From Sedimenticola sp. (GTDB lineage Bacteria > Pseudomonadota > Gammaproteobacteria > Chromatiales > Chromatiaceae), in the NCBI GenBank assembly GCA_030619405.1, contig JAUXBK010000031.1, forward strand, positions 1-16,819: a stretch of DNA of 16,819 bases, given 5' to 3'. The notes beneath the pieces are model-generated. The model was not told the origin of the DNA, did not search any database, and saw only the letters and a program-made list of their open reading frames with translations. Positions 6,552-14,462 of the stretch are shown here, one piece after another; positions within the stretch are counted from its first letter, which is position 1; each line of letters begins with the position of its first letter. Both the position numbers and the translations under genes were made by a program.

Positions 6552-8731
6552 TGCTCGTCACTCTCCACTGGGATACGGCAGCTGTGGAAAAAGTCGTAGT
6601 GATCCAGGGCCTCCAGGATACCGTCCGCCCCGGCTGCCCTGGCAAAATAGATCCGCTCCACATCAGCCAGCTGGGAGAGCTCTTCATGATGCCGGTTGCC
6701 CACTACCATGGCAAGGGTGTTGCCGCGCATCATGTCCTCATCGGCGCCCGAACCGCCGGCCACCAGTATGTGGTCCAGGGGGATGTCCCAGGTGGCGGCC
6801 ATATAGCGCAGGGCGAGCCCTTTCGAGGCGCGAATCGGTAACACATCCAGATACTGCCCGAAAGAGAGTATGGTGTTGGCGGATTGCTCCTCCTGGTGCA
6901 GCAACTGGTTGATCTCCTCCAGACTGGGTGCCTTTTCCGGGTCGATGAAATAGCTGATCTTGAAACGACTCTGTTCGCTCTTGCCTTGCCTTACCAGCCC
7001 TGGTAGTCCATTCAGCACGCGCCGGATCACCTGTGGTGTCCATTGCTTCTCGATATGGCGGGTCCAGGCGGTGTCCTCGGTCAACGTCGGCGCATAGTAG
7101 ATCTCGCTGCCGCAACTGGTGATCAGCACATCGGGCTCCGGTATATGATGACGCTTCATTACCTTCAGGGCCGAATCGAGACGGCGCCCGGTGGCGATGC
7201 CGAAAGAGGCGCTTTTGCGGTTGGAACGGATCACATGGATCAGCTCCGGCAGGGATTCCGGGTCGCCGAGCAGATTCTGATCCAGGTCGGTGAAGATGGC
7301 CCGGTCGTGATAGAGCATGGGCCGGCGGGTGGTCGGCGGCCTGATCAGGGGTTCGGAGATCCGCTGGGCGATCGGGGTGATCATCTCCAGGTAACATTGG
7401 GCATGGGCTTCCCAGGAGTAATGCTCACGCACGCCCTGGAGACCCTGGGTAGATCGCTGCTGCCACTGCTCCCAGTCCAGCAGGATCTCTTTCAGGCCCC
7501 TGGCGATATCTTCCGGTTCGAGCGGGTTGATCAGTACCCCGTTACCGCAGTTCTGAATGATGTCTCTGGGGCCACCATCCTCGGTAGCGACGATGGGCAG
7601 ACCACTGGCGGCCGCCTCGATCAGGGTCAGGCCAAAGGGCTCGGTCAGGGCGGGATTGACGAAGACGCCGCCGGAGAAGGCGGCCAGGCGGTAGATGAGC
7701 GGGACCTCCGCGGCGCTATGATGCTTGGGATAGGCCACCAGGCCGTACAGGTCATAGCGGTCTATCTGCAGCAGCAACTCCGACAGCACCTCCTGGGCGC
7801 CCGGGTCGAGATCCAGTATATCATCGCGGTTGCCCGCCACCACCACCAGATTCGCCGCCTCCCTAAGGGTCTGGTCCTCTCCGTAGGCGGTGATCAGCGC
7901 CGTGAGATTCTTTCGTACATCGGGCCGGGAGAGGGCGAGGATGATTGGTTTTTCCGGCACCTTGAGAAAGCGACTGATCTCGCCTGCGATATCGGTCTGC
8001 CACTCGTTCCCCTCGGGGGGGTGAAAGCGGGTGAGGTCGGTGCCCGGGGGGATGACCCGCATCTGTTTCGGCTGGTAGAAATCGTACAGCTCATACTGCT
8101 CCTCGATCTCCTGGCTGGTGCTGGTGATCACCATCTCCGCCGAAGCCAGTGTCATCTCCTCCGCTTCGATACGCCGCGCCATGTTGTAGCGTTCTTCCAC
8201 TTCCGCGGCCTTCAGACCGGATGCCAGCAGCCGGCTGCGCTTGACCCGGCCGAGCGAGTGGCCGGTGTGGATCAGCGGTATACCCAGGATATGGGCGATC
8301 CGGCTGCCCACGTAACCGGCATCCGCATAGTGGCTGTGCAGGATATCGGGCAACCGCCCCTGTGCCTGCAGATAATCGATGCTGTTGTCCACGAAGGCAT
8401 CGAGATGGTCCCACAGCTTCTCTTTGGGGATATAGCCGGGAGGGCCTGCCTCGATCCGGACGATATGGCCTTTACCGCCGAGATCCTCCAGGGGCATTTT
8501 ATAATCGGCGCTGAGCTCGGGCGCATCCACCAGACGCGTCAGCAGGTCTGCCCGGGCTACCTCCGGTCTGGTCGCCAGGGCCCGTGCCAGTTCCAGCACA
8601 TATTTGGTCTGGCCGCCGGTATCGGCATCCCGTCCCAGTTCCAGATCGTCCCCGCGTATCAGACCATGGATGCTGAGCAGGCAGATATGCAGCCCGTCAT
8701 TTGCTTGCTTCGCTGCTTTTCGCTGGGGCAA
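6548..8731 (-). CDS. sps: Sucrose-phosphate synthase with C-terminal HAD domain
   Basis: A 727-residue GT4 glycosyltransferase that would join UDP-glucose (or another NDP-glucose) and fructose-6-phosphate into sucrose-6-phosphate. The N-terminal part begins HICLLSIHGLIRGDD and has the acceptor loop GRDADTGGQTKYV (33-45); the nucleotide-sugar site has the E-x7-E pair Glu364 and Glu372 (EPFGLTLIE). A phosphatase-like HAD domain follows from about 471. It keeps Asp482 and Asp484 (DLDQNLL), Thr514 and Lys637, but motif IV reads GGSGAD (659-664) instead of GDSGND, so it may be regulatory or inactive. The start is TTG 8731, chosen because GGAAG lies 6 nt upstream and the protein then begins just before the conserved core. 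First gene of the sucrose operon, which probably serves osmoprotection or carbon storage. Confidence 0.92.
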   Translation of the reverse strand: MPQRKAAKQANDGLHICLLSIHGLIRGDDLELGRDADTGGQTKYVLELARALATRPEVARADLLTRLVDAPELSADYKMPLEDLGGKGHIVRIEAGPPGYIPKEKLWDHLDAFVDNSIDYLQAQGRLPDILHSHYADAGYVGSRIAHILGIPLIHTGHSLGRVKRSRLLASGLKAAEVEERYNMARRIEAEEMTLASAEMVITSTSQEIEEQYELYDFYQPKQMRVIPPGTDLTRFHPPEGNEWQTDIAGEISRFLKVPEKPIILALSRPDVRKNLTALITAYGEDQTLREAANLVVVAGNRDDILDLDPGAQEVLSELLLQIDRYDLYGLVAYPKHHSAAEVPLIYRLAAFSGGVFVNPALTEPFGLTLIEAAASGLPIVATEDGGPRDIIQNCGNGVLINPLEPEDIARGLKEILLDWEQWQQRSTQGLQGVREHYSWEAHAQCYLEMITPIAQRISEPLIRPPTTRRPMLYHDRAIFTDLDQNLLGDPESLPELIHVIRSNRKSASFGIATGRRLDSALKVMKRHHIPEPDVLITSCGSEIYYAPTLTEDTAWTRHIEKQWTPQVIRRVLNGLPGLVRQGKSEQSRFKISYFIDPEKAPSLEEINQLLHQEEQSANTILSFGQYLDVLPIRASKGLALRYMAATWDIPLDHILVAGGSGADEDMMRGNTLAMVVGNRHHEELSQLADVERIYFARAAGADGILEALDHYDFFHSCRIPVESDEH

Positions 8732-8737
8732 TGTGCT

Positions 8738-8742
8738 CTTCC
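8738..8742 (-). promoter_or_regulatory. Ribosome binding site supporting the TTG start of sps
   Basis: On the minus strand GGAAG lies 6 nt before the TTG at 8731-8729. No in-frame ATG or GTG is better placed before the conserved core, so this site decides the start. Confidence 0.6.
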
Positions 8743-8852
8743 ATAACTTGCCGGGATTGCCACCATGTTAAACTGTTCTGCCCAACTATTCATGTTGATC
8801 CCGCCGATTCTAAACGTGAAAAGCAAATAACCACGAAGGACAGATCCAGGTG

Positions 8853-9962
8853 TTACTGGTTTCCAGGCTTTTCAGGTTCCATCGCCGGCACCGGTTGTCT
8901 GCCCTCTCTGCGGGAGGGGGTGGCGGGTACCATTTTCCGGTCCTGGAAGTAGTAGTCGTACCTGGAGTGCAGGGCAGAGGTGAACGACCAGGCCTCGTTG
9001 AAGGAGAGGCCACTGCGGTCCGGGAAGATGATCTTGATATAGAGCCCCGCCTTCTTGTCACGCTTCAGGCGGGACAGTCGCTGCTCCAGCTGCTTGCGGC
9101 TGATGGGTTTGAAATCCGGGTCATCCGCCGTTGCATACTCGATCCGTTCCCGGCCATCGATCTTCGAGTACCGCACTTCGACCCGGTATCTCCCGGCCGG
9201 CGAGCGGGCCGGCCGGAACAGTTCGTTGTACTTCACCTGCAGCTCGTCATGCTCCCCCTGGAGCGCGTTCAAACGGTTTCCTGCCTTACGTTCCGCCTGC
9301 CGCACCTGTTGCAACTCCTCCCCCCGTTGCTGATAACGCTGCTGCAGGCCGGCCAGTTGTTCGCGGATGGCATCCGACAGCGCATTCAGACTGTCGACCT
9401 CTGCCTCCAAGCTATTCAGCTGGCTCATGACAGTGCGCAACTGCTGCCGGGTCTCCTGAAGATTCTGCTGCTGCTCGGCCAGCGCCAGGCGCAGATTGCG
9501 GGCATTTTTCCGGGAGCGTTTGAGTCGTTGCTCCAGCCCCTGTTTTTCCGCGCTCAGCTGGTCCCGCTGCAGGGTCAGCAGCTCCAGGCGGGAGAGCAGC
9601 TCGGTGATCTCCCCGGTCTGACTGCTGATGGTGCTCTTCTGCCGGGTGCGTTCCTTCTCCAGCTGCATCAGACGCAGCTGCAACAGCGAGATCTCGGTGG
9701 TGGCGGCGACCAGTTTCAGCGCCAGATCCTCCTTCTCCTCGCCGGTCGACCGGGCCAGCTCCACCGCCGAGCGTTCGGCCGCCATGGTGGCGCGCAGCTG
9801 CCGTACCAGCTCCATGTTGCGCAACAGCAGTACCACCATGGTGATCATGAAAATCATCAGGATCACGGTCATGATGTCGGTGAACGAGGGCCAGAAGCTC
9901 TCCTGGTTCTGGCACTCCTGCCGGTCGAGGCGGAGGTCAGTGAAGCCGCTGCCCAGGTTCAT
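8853..9962 (-). CDS. MotB-like membrane protein with long coiled coil and unknown C-terminal domain
   Basis: Predicted 369-residue single-pass inner-membrane protein. The one membrane helix (about 26-47) starts FWPSFTDIMTVILMIFMI and places Asp29 at its entrance, as in the proton-binding helix of MotB and related stator or ExbD/TolR subunits. Residues about 50-250 are an almost uninterrupted Gln/Leu/Glu/Arg-rich coiled coil (LEKERTRQK, LTLQRDQLSAEKQGLEQR), presumably periplasmic. Residues about 255-342 form a compact mixed domain with RYRVEVRYSKIDG, GLYIKIIFPDRSGLSFNEAW and LHSRYDYYF; I do not recognise it, and it is not the OmpA-type peptidoglycan-binding domain of MotB. The tail is Pro/Glu-rich. 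It overlaps the MotA/TolQ-like gene upstream by 4 bp, which makes it that protein's partner. What the pair drives is unknown. Confidence 0.85.
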   Translation of the reverse strand: MNLGSGFTDLRLDRQECQNQESFWPSFTDIMTVILMIFMITMVVLLLRNMELVRQLRATMAAERSAVELARSTGEEKEDLALKLVAATTEISLLQLRLMQLEKERTRQKSTISSQTGEITELLSRLELLTLQRDQLSAEKQGLEQRLKRSRKNARNLRLALAEQQQNLQETRQQLRTVMSQLNSLEAEVDSLNALSDAIREQLAGLQQRYQQRGEELQQVRQAERKAGNRLNALQGEHDELQVKYNELFRPARSPAGRYRVEVRYSKIDGRERIEYATADDPDFKPISRKQLEQRLSRLKRDKKAGLYIKIIFPDRSGLSFNEAWSFTSALHSRYDYYFQDRKMVPATPSRREGRQPVPAMEPEKPGNQ

Positions 9963-10930
9963 GGCTGTTCAGGTAGCCGGAAACCGCTCCTCAGCAGTCG
10001 CTTGATATCTCCCAGTTCATCGGTAATCGGTTCCGACCGGGTGCGGTAGACATCCACCAGTGCCGTGATGATGCGGGTCTCGATATCCTGAAACGCGCTC
10101 TGGGAGTTCTGTATCTCCCGGGCCAGGCCGGCGTAGGAGTGCTGGGAGCTGCGCAACTGCCCGATCAATCCCTGCAGTGAGCGTATCAGGCCGGCAAACT
10201 GATGCAGCACGGTCTCCGTCTGCACCTGGAACAGGGGCATGAAGTAGTTGCCGGTGATCTGCTCCACGGCGCTCACCAGGTTGGTCTGAACATCGTTGAG
10301 TTTCAGGAAGAAGTAACCGAAGTAGAGATAACAGAGGATGGCGGTGATGGTGGTGGAGAGGGCAGTCGACATGCCGTGGATCACCATGCCCATGCCGTTG
10401 ACGTCGACCGACGACTCCAGCAGGTCGGAGGCGCCGATCAAGGCGATGGAGAGGGAGACGATGGTGCCGAACACGCCGCTCAGGATCAGTATGTTGTTGA
10501 TGAACTTGGGGAAGCTGCTGCGGGTGCTCTCGGAGGCGACCAGGGTCGCGGCCAGAGCGTTGTGATTGATCGGCGAGTTGCTCTGGTGCAGCCGCGCCAT
10601 CGCCCGGTAGCGGCGGCTGATGATGCGATTCTCCGGCACTTCGCGCAGGGGGCTGGCACCCTCGTTCAGGTTTCTTATCACTCGCTGGATGGCGTTTTCC
10701 TCCCGTCGGTAGCGTATCAGGATGGCGATCAGCCGCAATACACCGAGCAGGAACAGACCTAGAATGGAGCCGTTGATCAGCAGGCCGACGGTGGTCAGCT
10801 GGTTACGAAAATAGATGTCATCGATGAAATCCCCTTTCCACACCATCAATCCGATGCTGATGGCTGCAATGAACAGCATGCGTATCAGAATGTTCCGGCT
10901 GAAATTTCGGTGATGCTGTATGCTGGTCAA
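9959..10930 (-). CDS. MotA/TolQ/ExbB-like proton-channel subunit
   Basis: Predicted 323-residue inner-membrane protein with helices at about 14-31, 46-72, 144-167 and 180-210. Between the second and third lies a roughly 70-residue polar cytoplasmic loop, and the C-terminal 110 residues are helical and cytoplasmic. This layout and the core (GVFGTIVSLSIAL at 152-164, GMSTALSTTITAIL at 186-199) match the MotA/TolQ/ExbB channel domain, with the TT pair where the family has its ion-path threonines. The start is TTG 10930, with GGGGA a few bases upstream; the next Met is residue 18, inside the first helix. It is coupled by ATGA overlap to the MotB-like gene. No tolA, tonB, flagellar or Zorya genes are nearby, so it is unlikely to be a standard TolQ, ExbB, MotA or ZorA. 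Confidence 0.85.
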   Translation of the reverse strand: MTSIQHHRNFSRNILIRMLFIAAISIGLMVWKGDFIDDIYFRNQLTTVGLLINGSILGLFLLGVLRLIAILIRYRREENAIQRVIRNLNEGASPLREVPENRIISRRYRAMARLHQSNSPINHNALAATLVASESTRSSFPKFINNILILSGVFGTIVSLSIALIGASDLLESSVDVNGMGMVIHGMSTALSTTITAILCYLYFGYFFLKLNDVQTNLVSAVEQITGNYFMPLFQVQTETVLHQFAGLIRSLQGLIGQLRSSQHSYAGLAREIQNSQSAFQDIETRIITALVDVYRTRSEPITDELGDIKRLLRSGFRLPEQP

Positions 10931-11027
10931 ACCTGTGTCCCCAACCCTGTTCCAAATTCAGATGGCGGGCAGTTTAACATAAGCGGATCAGGGCAGCGGC
11001 ATGGGTTCGACAGGGGCAGGCAACAGG
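10931..11027. promoter_or_regulatory. Divergent intergenic region between motor pair and glycerate kinase
   Basis: This 97-bp spacer must hold the start sites of both the minus-strand motor operon and the plus-strand glycerate kinase operon. I see no convincing -35/-10 pair or operator dyad in it, so only its position supports the call. Confidence 0.35.
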
Positions 11028-12272
11028 ATGAAGACCATGGAGGCCGCACGCAGGGATCTGCTGCAGATCTTTGGCACCGCGTTATCACAGGTGGAGGGGC
11101 GGGGGCTGGTTCACCGTTATCTCTCCGGATCCGCCGATGCCGGTGAGTTCGCGCTGGTGGCGCTGGGCAAGGCGGCGGGATCGATGGCGTTGGGGGCGGT
11201 GGACGCCCTGGGAGAGCGGCTCGTCGATGGCCTGGTGATTTCCAAGCCGGGGCATCTGGACCGGCAGGCGCTGGCCGCCGCCGGCCTGACCGCGCTGGAG
11301 GGGGGGCATCCCGTCCCGGACGCCAGCAGCCTGGGGGCGGGAGAGCGGCTGCTGGAGTATCTCAATGGCCTGCCCGCAGGGCGGGAGCTGCTGTTTCTGA
11401 TCTCCGGTGGAGCCTCCAGCCTGGTAGAGGTGTTGCAGCAGGGGGTGGGGCTGGAGGATCTTCAGGCGGTGAACCGCTGGCTGCTGGGCAGCGGCCTCTC
11501 CATCACGGCGATGAACCGGGTCAGGAAGGGGCTCTCCGCTATCAAGGGGGGCAGGCTGCTCAGGCACCTGCAGGGGCGGCGGGTGTTGGCGTTGATGATC
11601 TCCGATGTACCGGGCGATGACCCGGCCGTGATCGGCTCCGGCTTGCTGGTGCCGGACCCCACCCTTCGGGGTGAACTGGCGGCGCTGGAGCTGCCGGACC
11701 GGGTCAGGCAGCTGATTGGTGACCCGGGTGACCTTCCGGTCGACTCACCGGCCACTGTGACGATAGAGATCCTGGCCACCCTGAAGGATGCCCGGGCGGC
11801 GGCAGCCGCGGAGGCGCGGCGACTCGGCTACCCGGTGCATCTGAGCCACGCCTTCCTCAGCGCGGAGGCGGGGAACTGTGGCCGGCGACTGGCGCTGGAG
11901 CTGCTCGATTCCTGGCCGGGGGTCTACGTCTGGGGTGGTGAGCCCTCGGTGTGGCTGCCGGAGGAGCCGGGCCGGGGCGGCCGCAACCAGCACCTTGCCC
12001 TGGCGGCGGCGACGGTGATCGAAGGAAGGGACGACATCTGTTTTCTGTCGGCCGGTACCGACGGTACCGATGGGCCGGGGGAAGATGCGGGTGCCCTGGT
12101 GGACGGGGGCACCATCGGGCGCGCCCGGTGCGCCGGGTTCGAGGCGCAGGAGTGCCTGGCCCGGGCGGACTCCGGCTCCCTGCTGGCGGCCAGCGGTGAT
12201 CTGATCGATACCGGCCCCACCGGCACCAACGTGATGGATCTGATGCTGGGTCTGAAACTGGAGTCCGGGTGA
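11028..12272 (+). CDS. gckA: Glycerate 2-kinase (GckA/TtuD, MOFRL family)
   Basis: Cytoplasmic kinase of 414 residues that phosphorylates D-glycerate to 2-phosphoglycerate with ATP, feeding glycerate from glyoxylate, serine or tartronate metabolism into lower glycolysis. Conserved blocks run the whole length: GKAA at 47-50, GGHPVPD at 92-98, ISGGASSL at 125-132, SDVPGDDP at 192-199, and the MOFRL part with GRGGRNQHLAL (315-325), GTDGTDGP (343-350) and TGPTGTNVMDL (395-405). I chose ATG 11028, which has AGG 7 nt upstream; ATG 11001 or 11037 are possible. The stop overlaps the GTG start of the DUF455 gene by 4 bp. No other glycerate-pathway gene is in the window. Confidence 0.93.
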   Translation: MKTMEAARRDLLQIFGTALSQVEGRGLVHRYLSGSADAGEFALVALGKAAGSMALGAVDALGERLVDGLVISKPGHLDRQALAAAGLTALEGGHPVPDASSLGAGERLLEYLNGLPAGRELLFLISGGASSLVEVLQQGVGLEDLQAVNRWLLGSGLSITAMNRVRKGLSAIKGGRLLRHLQGRRVLALMISDVPGDDPAVIGSGLLVPDPTLRGELAALELPDRVRQLIGDPGDLPVDSPATVTIEILATLKDARAAAAAEARRLGYPVHLSHAFLSAEAGNCGRRLALELLDSWPGVYVWGGEPSVWLPEEPGRGGRNQHLALAAATVIEGRDDICFLSAGTDGTDGPGEDAGALVDGGTIGRARCAGFEAQECLARADSGSLLAASGDLIDTGPTGTNVMDLMLGLKLESG

Positions 12273-13114
12273 CGACCACTCCGCCCGTGGTTTCGGGTGC
12301 GGATCCCCGGCAGAGTCTGTTCAGCCAGGCCCATGCCTGCCTGACAGCCTGTGATCTGGAGCAGAAGCTCCAGCTGGCGTTGGACCTCCGGGCGGCCTGG
12401 CAGGTGGGTGGCCTGACCCTGAAACCGGTGGCGCTTCCGGATGTGGTGGATGCGGGTCACCCCCAGCGGCCGGAACGGGTGCATCCCCGCCGGTTGCCAC
12501 GACGCTCGATCGCCACCGAGGAGGGGAGAGCGGCGCTGATCCACGCGGTGGCCCATATCGAGTTCAATGCCATCAACCTGGCCTGCGACGCGCTCTGCCG
12601 GTTTCAGGAGATGCCACGGGCCTACTATGCAGACTGGGTAAGGGTGGCGGCGGAAGAGGCGGAGCACTTCGGGCTGCTGCATCGGCGGCTGCGGGCTGCG
12701 GGCCGGGAGTACGGCGATTATCCGGCTCACAACGGGCTTTGGGAGATGGCCAGGCGGACCGCTTTCGACCCGCTGGTGCGCATGGCGCTGGTGCCGCGGA
12801 TGCTGGAGGCGCGGGGGCTGGATGTGACGCCGGGCATGATGCGCCGCTTCGAGTCGATCGGGGACCGGGATACGGTGGCCGCCCTGGCGGTGATCCTGCG
12901 CGAGGAGGTGGGGCACGTGGAGATGGGGAGCCGCTGGTTCCGCTATCTGTGTCAGCAGCGGGGGCTGGAGCCGGAGCAGACCTACTTCGGGCTGCTGGAC
13001 GACTTCCTCAACGGCGAGATCCGCTGCCCGCTGAATCGGGAGGCCCGGTTACAGGCGGGTTTCAGTCAAGACGAGCTGAAACGCCTGGAGCAACGCTGTA
13101 ACCGGGGGAGATGA
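12269..13114 (+). CDS. DUF455 family ferritin-like protein
   Basis: A 281-residue protein of the DUF455 family, an all-helical ferritin-like fold related to di-iron proteins, whose function is not established. Metal-ligand spacing is visible: H96-I-E98 in the first long helix, E130-A-E-H133 in the second, Glu180 in the third, and E213-V-G-H216 in the fourth, giving two ExxH motifs as in di-iron carboxylate proteins. The first 85 residues are a proline- and arginine-rich extension. The start is GTG 12269, overlapping the glycerate kinase stop (GTGA). It converges with ppiB, only 5 bp separating the two stops, so any terminator for one lies in the other's coding sequence. Coupling to glycerate kinase is clear, but its meaning is not. 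Confidence 0.85.
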   Translation: MTTTPPVVSGADPRQSLFSQAHACLTACDLEQKLQLALDLRAAWQVGGLTLKPVALPDVVDAGHPQRPERVHPRRLPRRSIATEEGRAALIHAVAHIEFNAINLACDALCRFQEMPRAYYADWVRVAAEEAEHFGLLHRRLRAAGREYGDYPAHNGLWEMARRTAFDPLVRMALVPRMLEARGLDVTPGMMRRFESIGDRDTVAALAVILREEVGHVEMGSRWFRYLCQQRGLEPEQTYFGLLDDFLNGEIRCPLNREARLQAGFSQDELKRLEQRCNRGR

Positions 13115-13119
13115 TGTGA

Positions 13120-13608
13120 CTATTCGTCGACGACCGCCTGCTCGATTACGATATCTTCGACCGGTACGTCGCCGTGGCCACCGCGGCTGGTGGTCTCCAT
13201 ACCCTTGATCGCATCCACCACGTCCATGCCGGCAGTGACCTGGCCGAACACGCAGTAGCCCCAGCCGTCCTGCCCGGGGTGGTCCAGGAACTTGTTGTCC
13301 CCCACGTTGATGAAGAACTGGGCGGTAGCCGAGTGGGGGTCGCTGGTGCGCGCCATGGCGATGGTGCCTTTCAGGTTGCTGAGGCCACCGGCGGCCTCGT
13401 TCTCGATCGGTGCGCGGGTCGGTTTTTCCACCATACCAGGCTTGAAACCACCACCCTGGACCATGAAGTTGTCGATCACCCGGTGGAAGATGGTGCCGTC
13501 GAAGTGCCCGTCCCTCACGTACTGGATGAAGTTCTCGCTGGTCTTCGGGGCGTTCTCCTGGTCCAGTTCGATCACGATATCGCCGCGGTTGGTCTTCAGT
13601 GTAATCAT
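13120..13608 (-). CDS. ppiB: Cytoplasmic peptidyl-prolyl cis-trans isomerase PpiB
   Basis: Cyclophilin of 162 residues without signal peptide, catalysing cis-trans isomerisation of Xaa-Pro bonds. The active-site block FHRVI (41-45) includes catalytic Arg43, followed by Gln51 (MVQGGG), SATAQFFIN (93-101) and DGWGYCVFG (114-122). E. coli PpiB has 164 residues. In E. coli ppiB is divergent from cysS; here the exported cyclophilin gene lies between them, upstream in the same direction with a 13-bp gap, so the two cyclophilins should be cotranscribed. ATG 13608 follows a purine-rich AAGAGA site. Confidence 0.95.
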   Translation of the reverse strand: MITLKTNRGDIVIELDQENAPKTSENFIQYVRDGHFDGTIFHRVIDNFMVQGGGFKPGMVEKPTRAPIENEAAGGLSNLKGTIAMARTSDPHSATAQFFINVGDNKFLDHPGQDGWGYCVFGQVTAGMDVVDAIKGMETTSRGGHGDVPVEDIVIEQAVVDE

Positions 13609-13621
13609 TAGTGCTGGTCTC

Positions 13622-14221
13622 TTATTTTAATTTGCTGTTGGCTGGTTTGTCGCTGGGTATGCGGGTGATGCTCTCTATGATCACCGCCTTTTCGGGGACA
13701 TTGCGCATGCCGCGGGTGGTGTGGGTATAGACGTCGGCAATCTTGTCCACCGTCGCCATTCCCTTGGTGACCTGGCCGAATACGGTATAGCCCCAGCCAT
13801 CGCGGCTGGGGTAATCGAGGCTGTCGTTATCGGCGTGGTTGATGAAGAATTGGGCAGTGGCGGAATGCGGGTCACTGGTGCGCGCCATGGCGATGGAGCC
13901 GCGCTTGTTCTTCAGGCCGTTCTTGGCCTCGTTGACCACCGACGCATGGGTGCGTTTCTTCTGCAGGTCCGGGGTGAACCCGCCGCCCTGGATCATGAAA
14001 CCATTGATCACCCGGTGGAAGACGGTGCCATTGTAGAATCCTTCGTCCACGTAGCGCAGAAAGTTCTCGACCGTTTTGGGGGTCTTGTCCGGGTCCAGTT
14101 CCAGTTCGATATCACCGAGGCTGGTCTTCATCAGTACTCGTACGGGTTCGGCAGCGGCTGTGGAGAGCAGACCAAATGCGAGCGTGGTGGCCAGCAGCAG
14201 GCGGAGCAGTATCTGTTTCAT
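13622..14221 (-). CDS. ppiA: Periplasmic peptidyl-prolyl cis-trans isomerase (PpiA type)
   Basis: Exported cyclophilin of 199 residues. I chose ATG 14221 because it begins a clear signal peptide (MKQILLRLLLATTLAFGLLS, cleavage likely after TAAA at about residue 24). The frame stays open further upstream to 14464, but that stretch overlaps the cysS leader and looks non-coding. The mature domain has FHRVI (68-72, catalytic Arg70), Gln78 (MIQGGG) and SATAQFFIN, and is clearly paralogous to the PpiB encoded next. The C-terminus adds a short Ser/Lys tail. It would assist folding of periplasmic and outer-membrane proteins. It is the first gene of the two-cyclophilin unit. Confidence 0.92.
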   Translation of the reverse strand: MKQILLRLLLATTLAFGLLSTAAAEPVRVLMKTSLGDIELELDPDKTPKTVENFLRYVDEGFYNGTVFHRVINGFMIQGGGFTPDLQKKRTHASVVNEAKNGLKNKRGSIAMARTSDPHSATAQFFINHADNDSLDYPSRDGWGYTVFGQVTKGMATVDKIADVYTHTTRGMRNVPEKAVIIESITRIPSDKPANSKLK

Positions 14222-14346
14222 AGTGACAGAATCCTCGTGGTCGGGTTGCGCCCGGTGGCCGGAAAACCGGGCTGCAGGGGCGGTAGTCTTCAATGGGCGT
14301 CCTATCATACGGGCAGAGAAATCCTGGATAAAGCGGAAATGTCGTT

Positions 14347-14382
14347 GGCAATCGTTCACGGTGATAAATGTGAACGGTTGCC
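14347..14382. promoter_or_regulatory. 13-bp-stem inverted repeat in the ppiA-cysS intergenic region
   Basis: The arm ggcaatcgttcac (14347-14359) pairs with gtgaacggttgcc (14370-14382) at 12 of 13 positions, the exception being a G-T wobble, around a 10-nt loop. It lies 81 bp upstream of cysS in the only shared promoter region of cysS and the cyclophilins. No T-run follows, so a simple terminator is unlikely; an operator, leader hairpin or repeat-element relic are all possible. The right arm read in reverse contains aaccgttcac, which also starts the MITE-like element at 4485. Confidence 0.55.
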
Positions 14383-14462
14383 GTTTGTGGTTGTGTCGCT
14401 TTGTCGGGGCAGCCGATTCGTTTAACATGCGCCACGGATTCAATGCTGCAATCGGAGCCATC

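Noticed and set aside
7043..8746. Plus-strand open frame of 567 codons opposite sps
   Set aside because: Composition is that of an antisense shadow of a GC-rich gene, and the minus strand encodes a clear glycosyltransferase with all motifs.
8850..10049. Plus-strand open frame of 399 codons opposite the coiled-coil gene
   Set aside because: Leu/Gln-rich sequence is the mirror of the coiled-coil codons; no recognisable domain.
8853..10930. Zorya-type anti-phage defence (ZorA/ZorB)
   Set aside because: The membrane core is similar, but the second protein lacks the OmpA-type domain and no ZorC, ZorD or ZorE gene is nearby.
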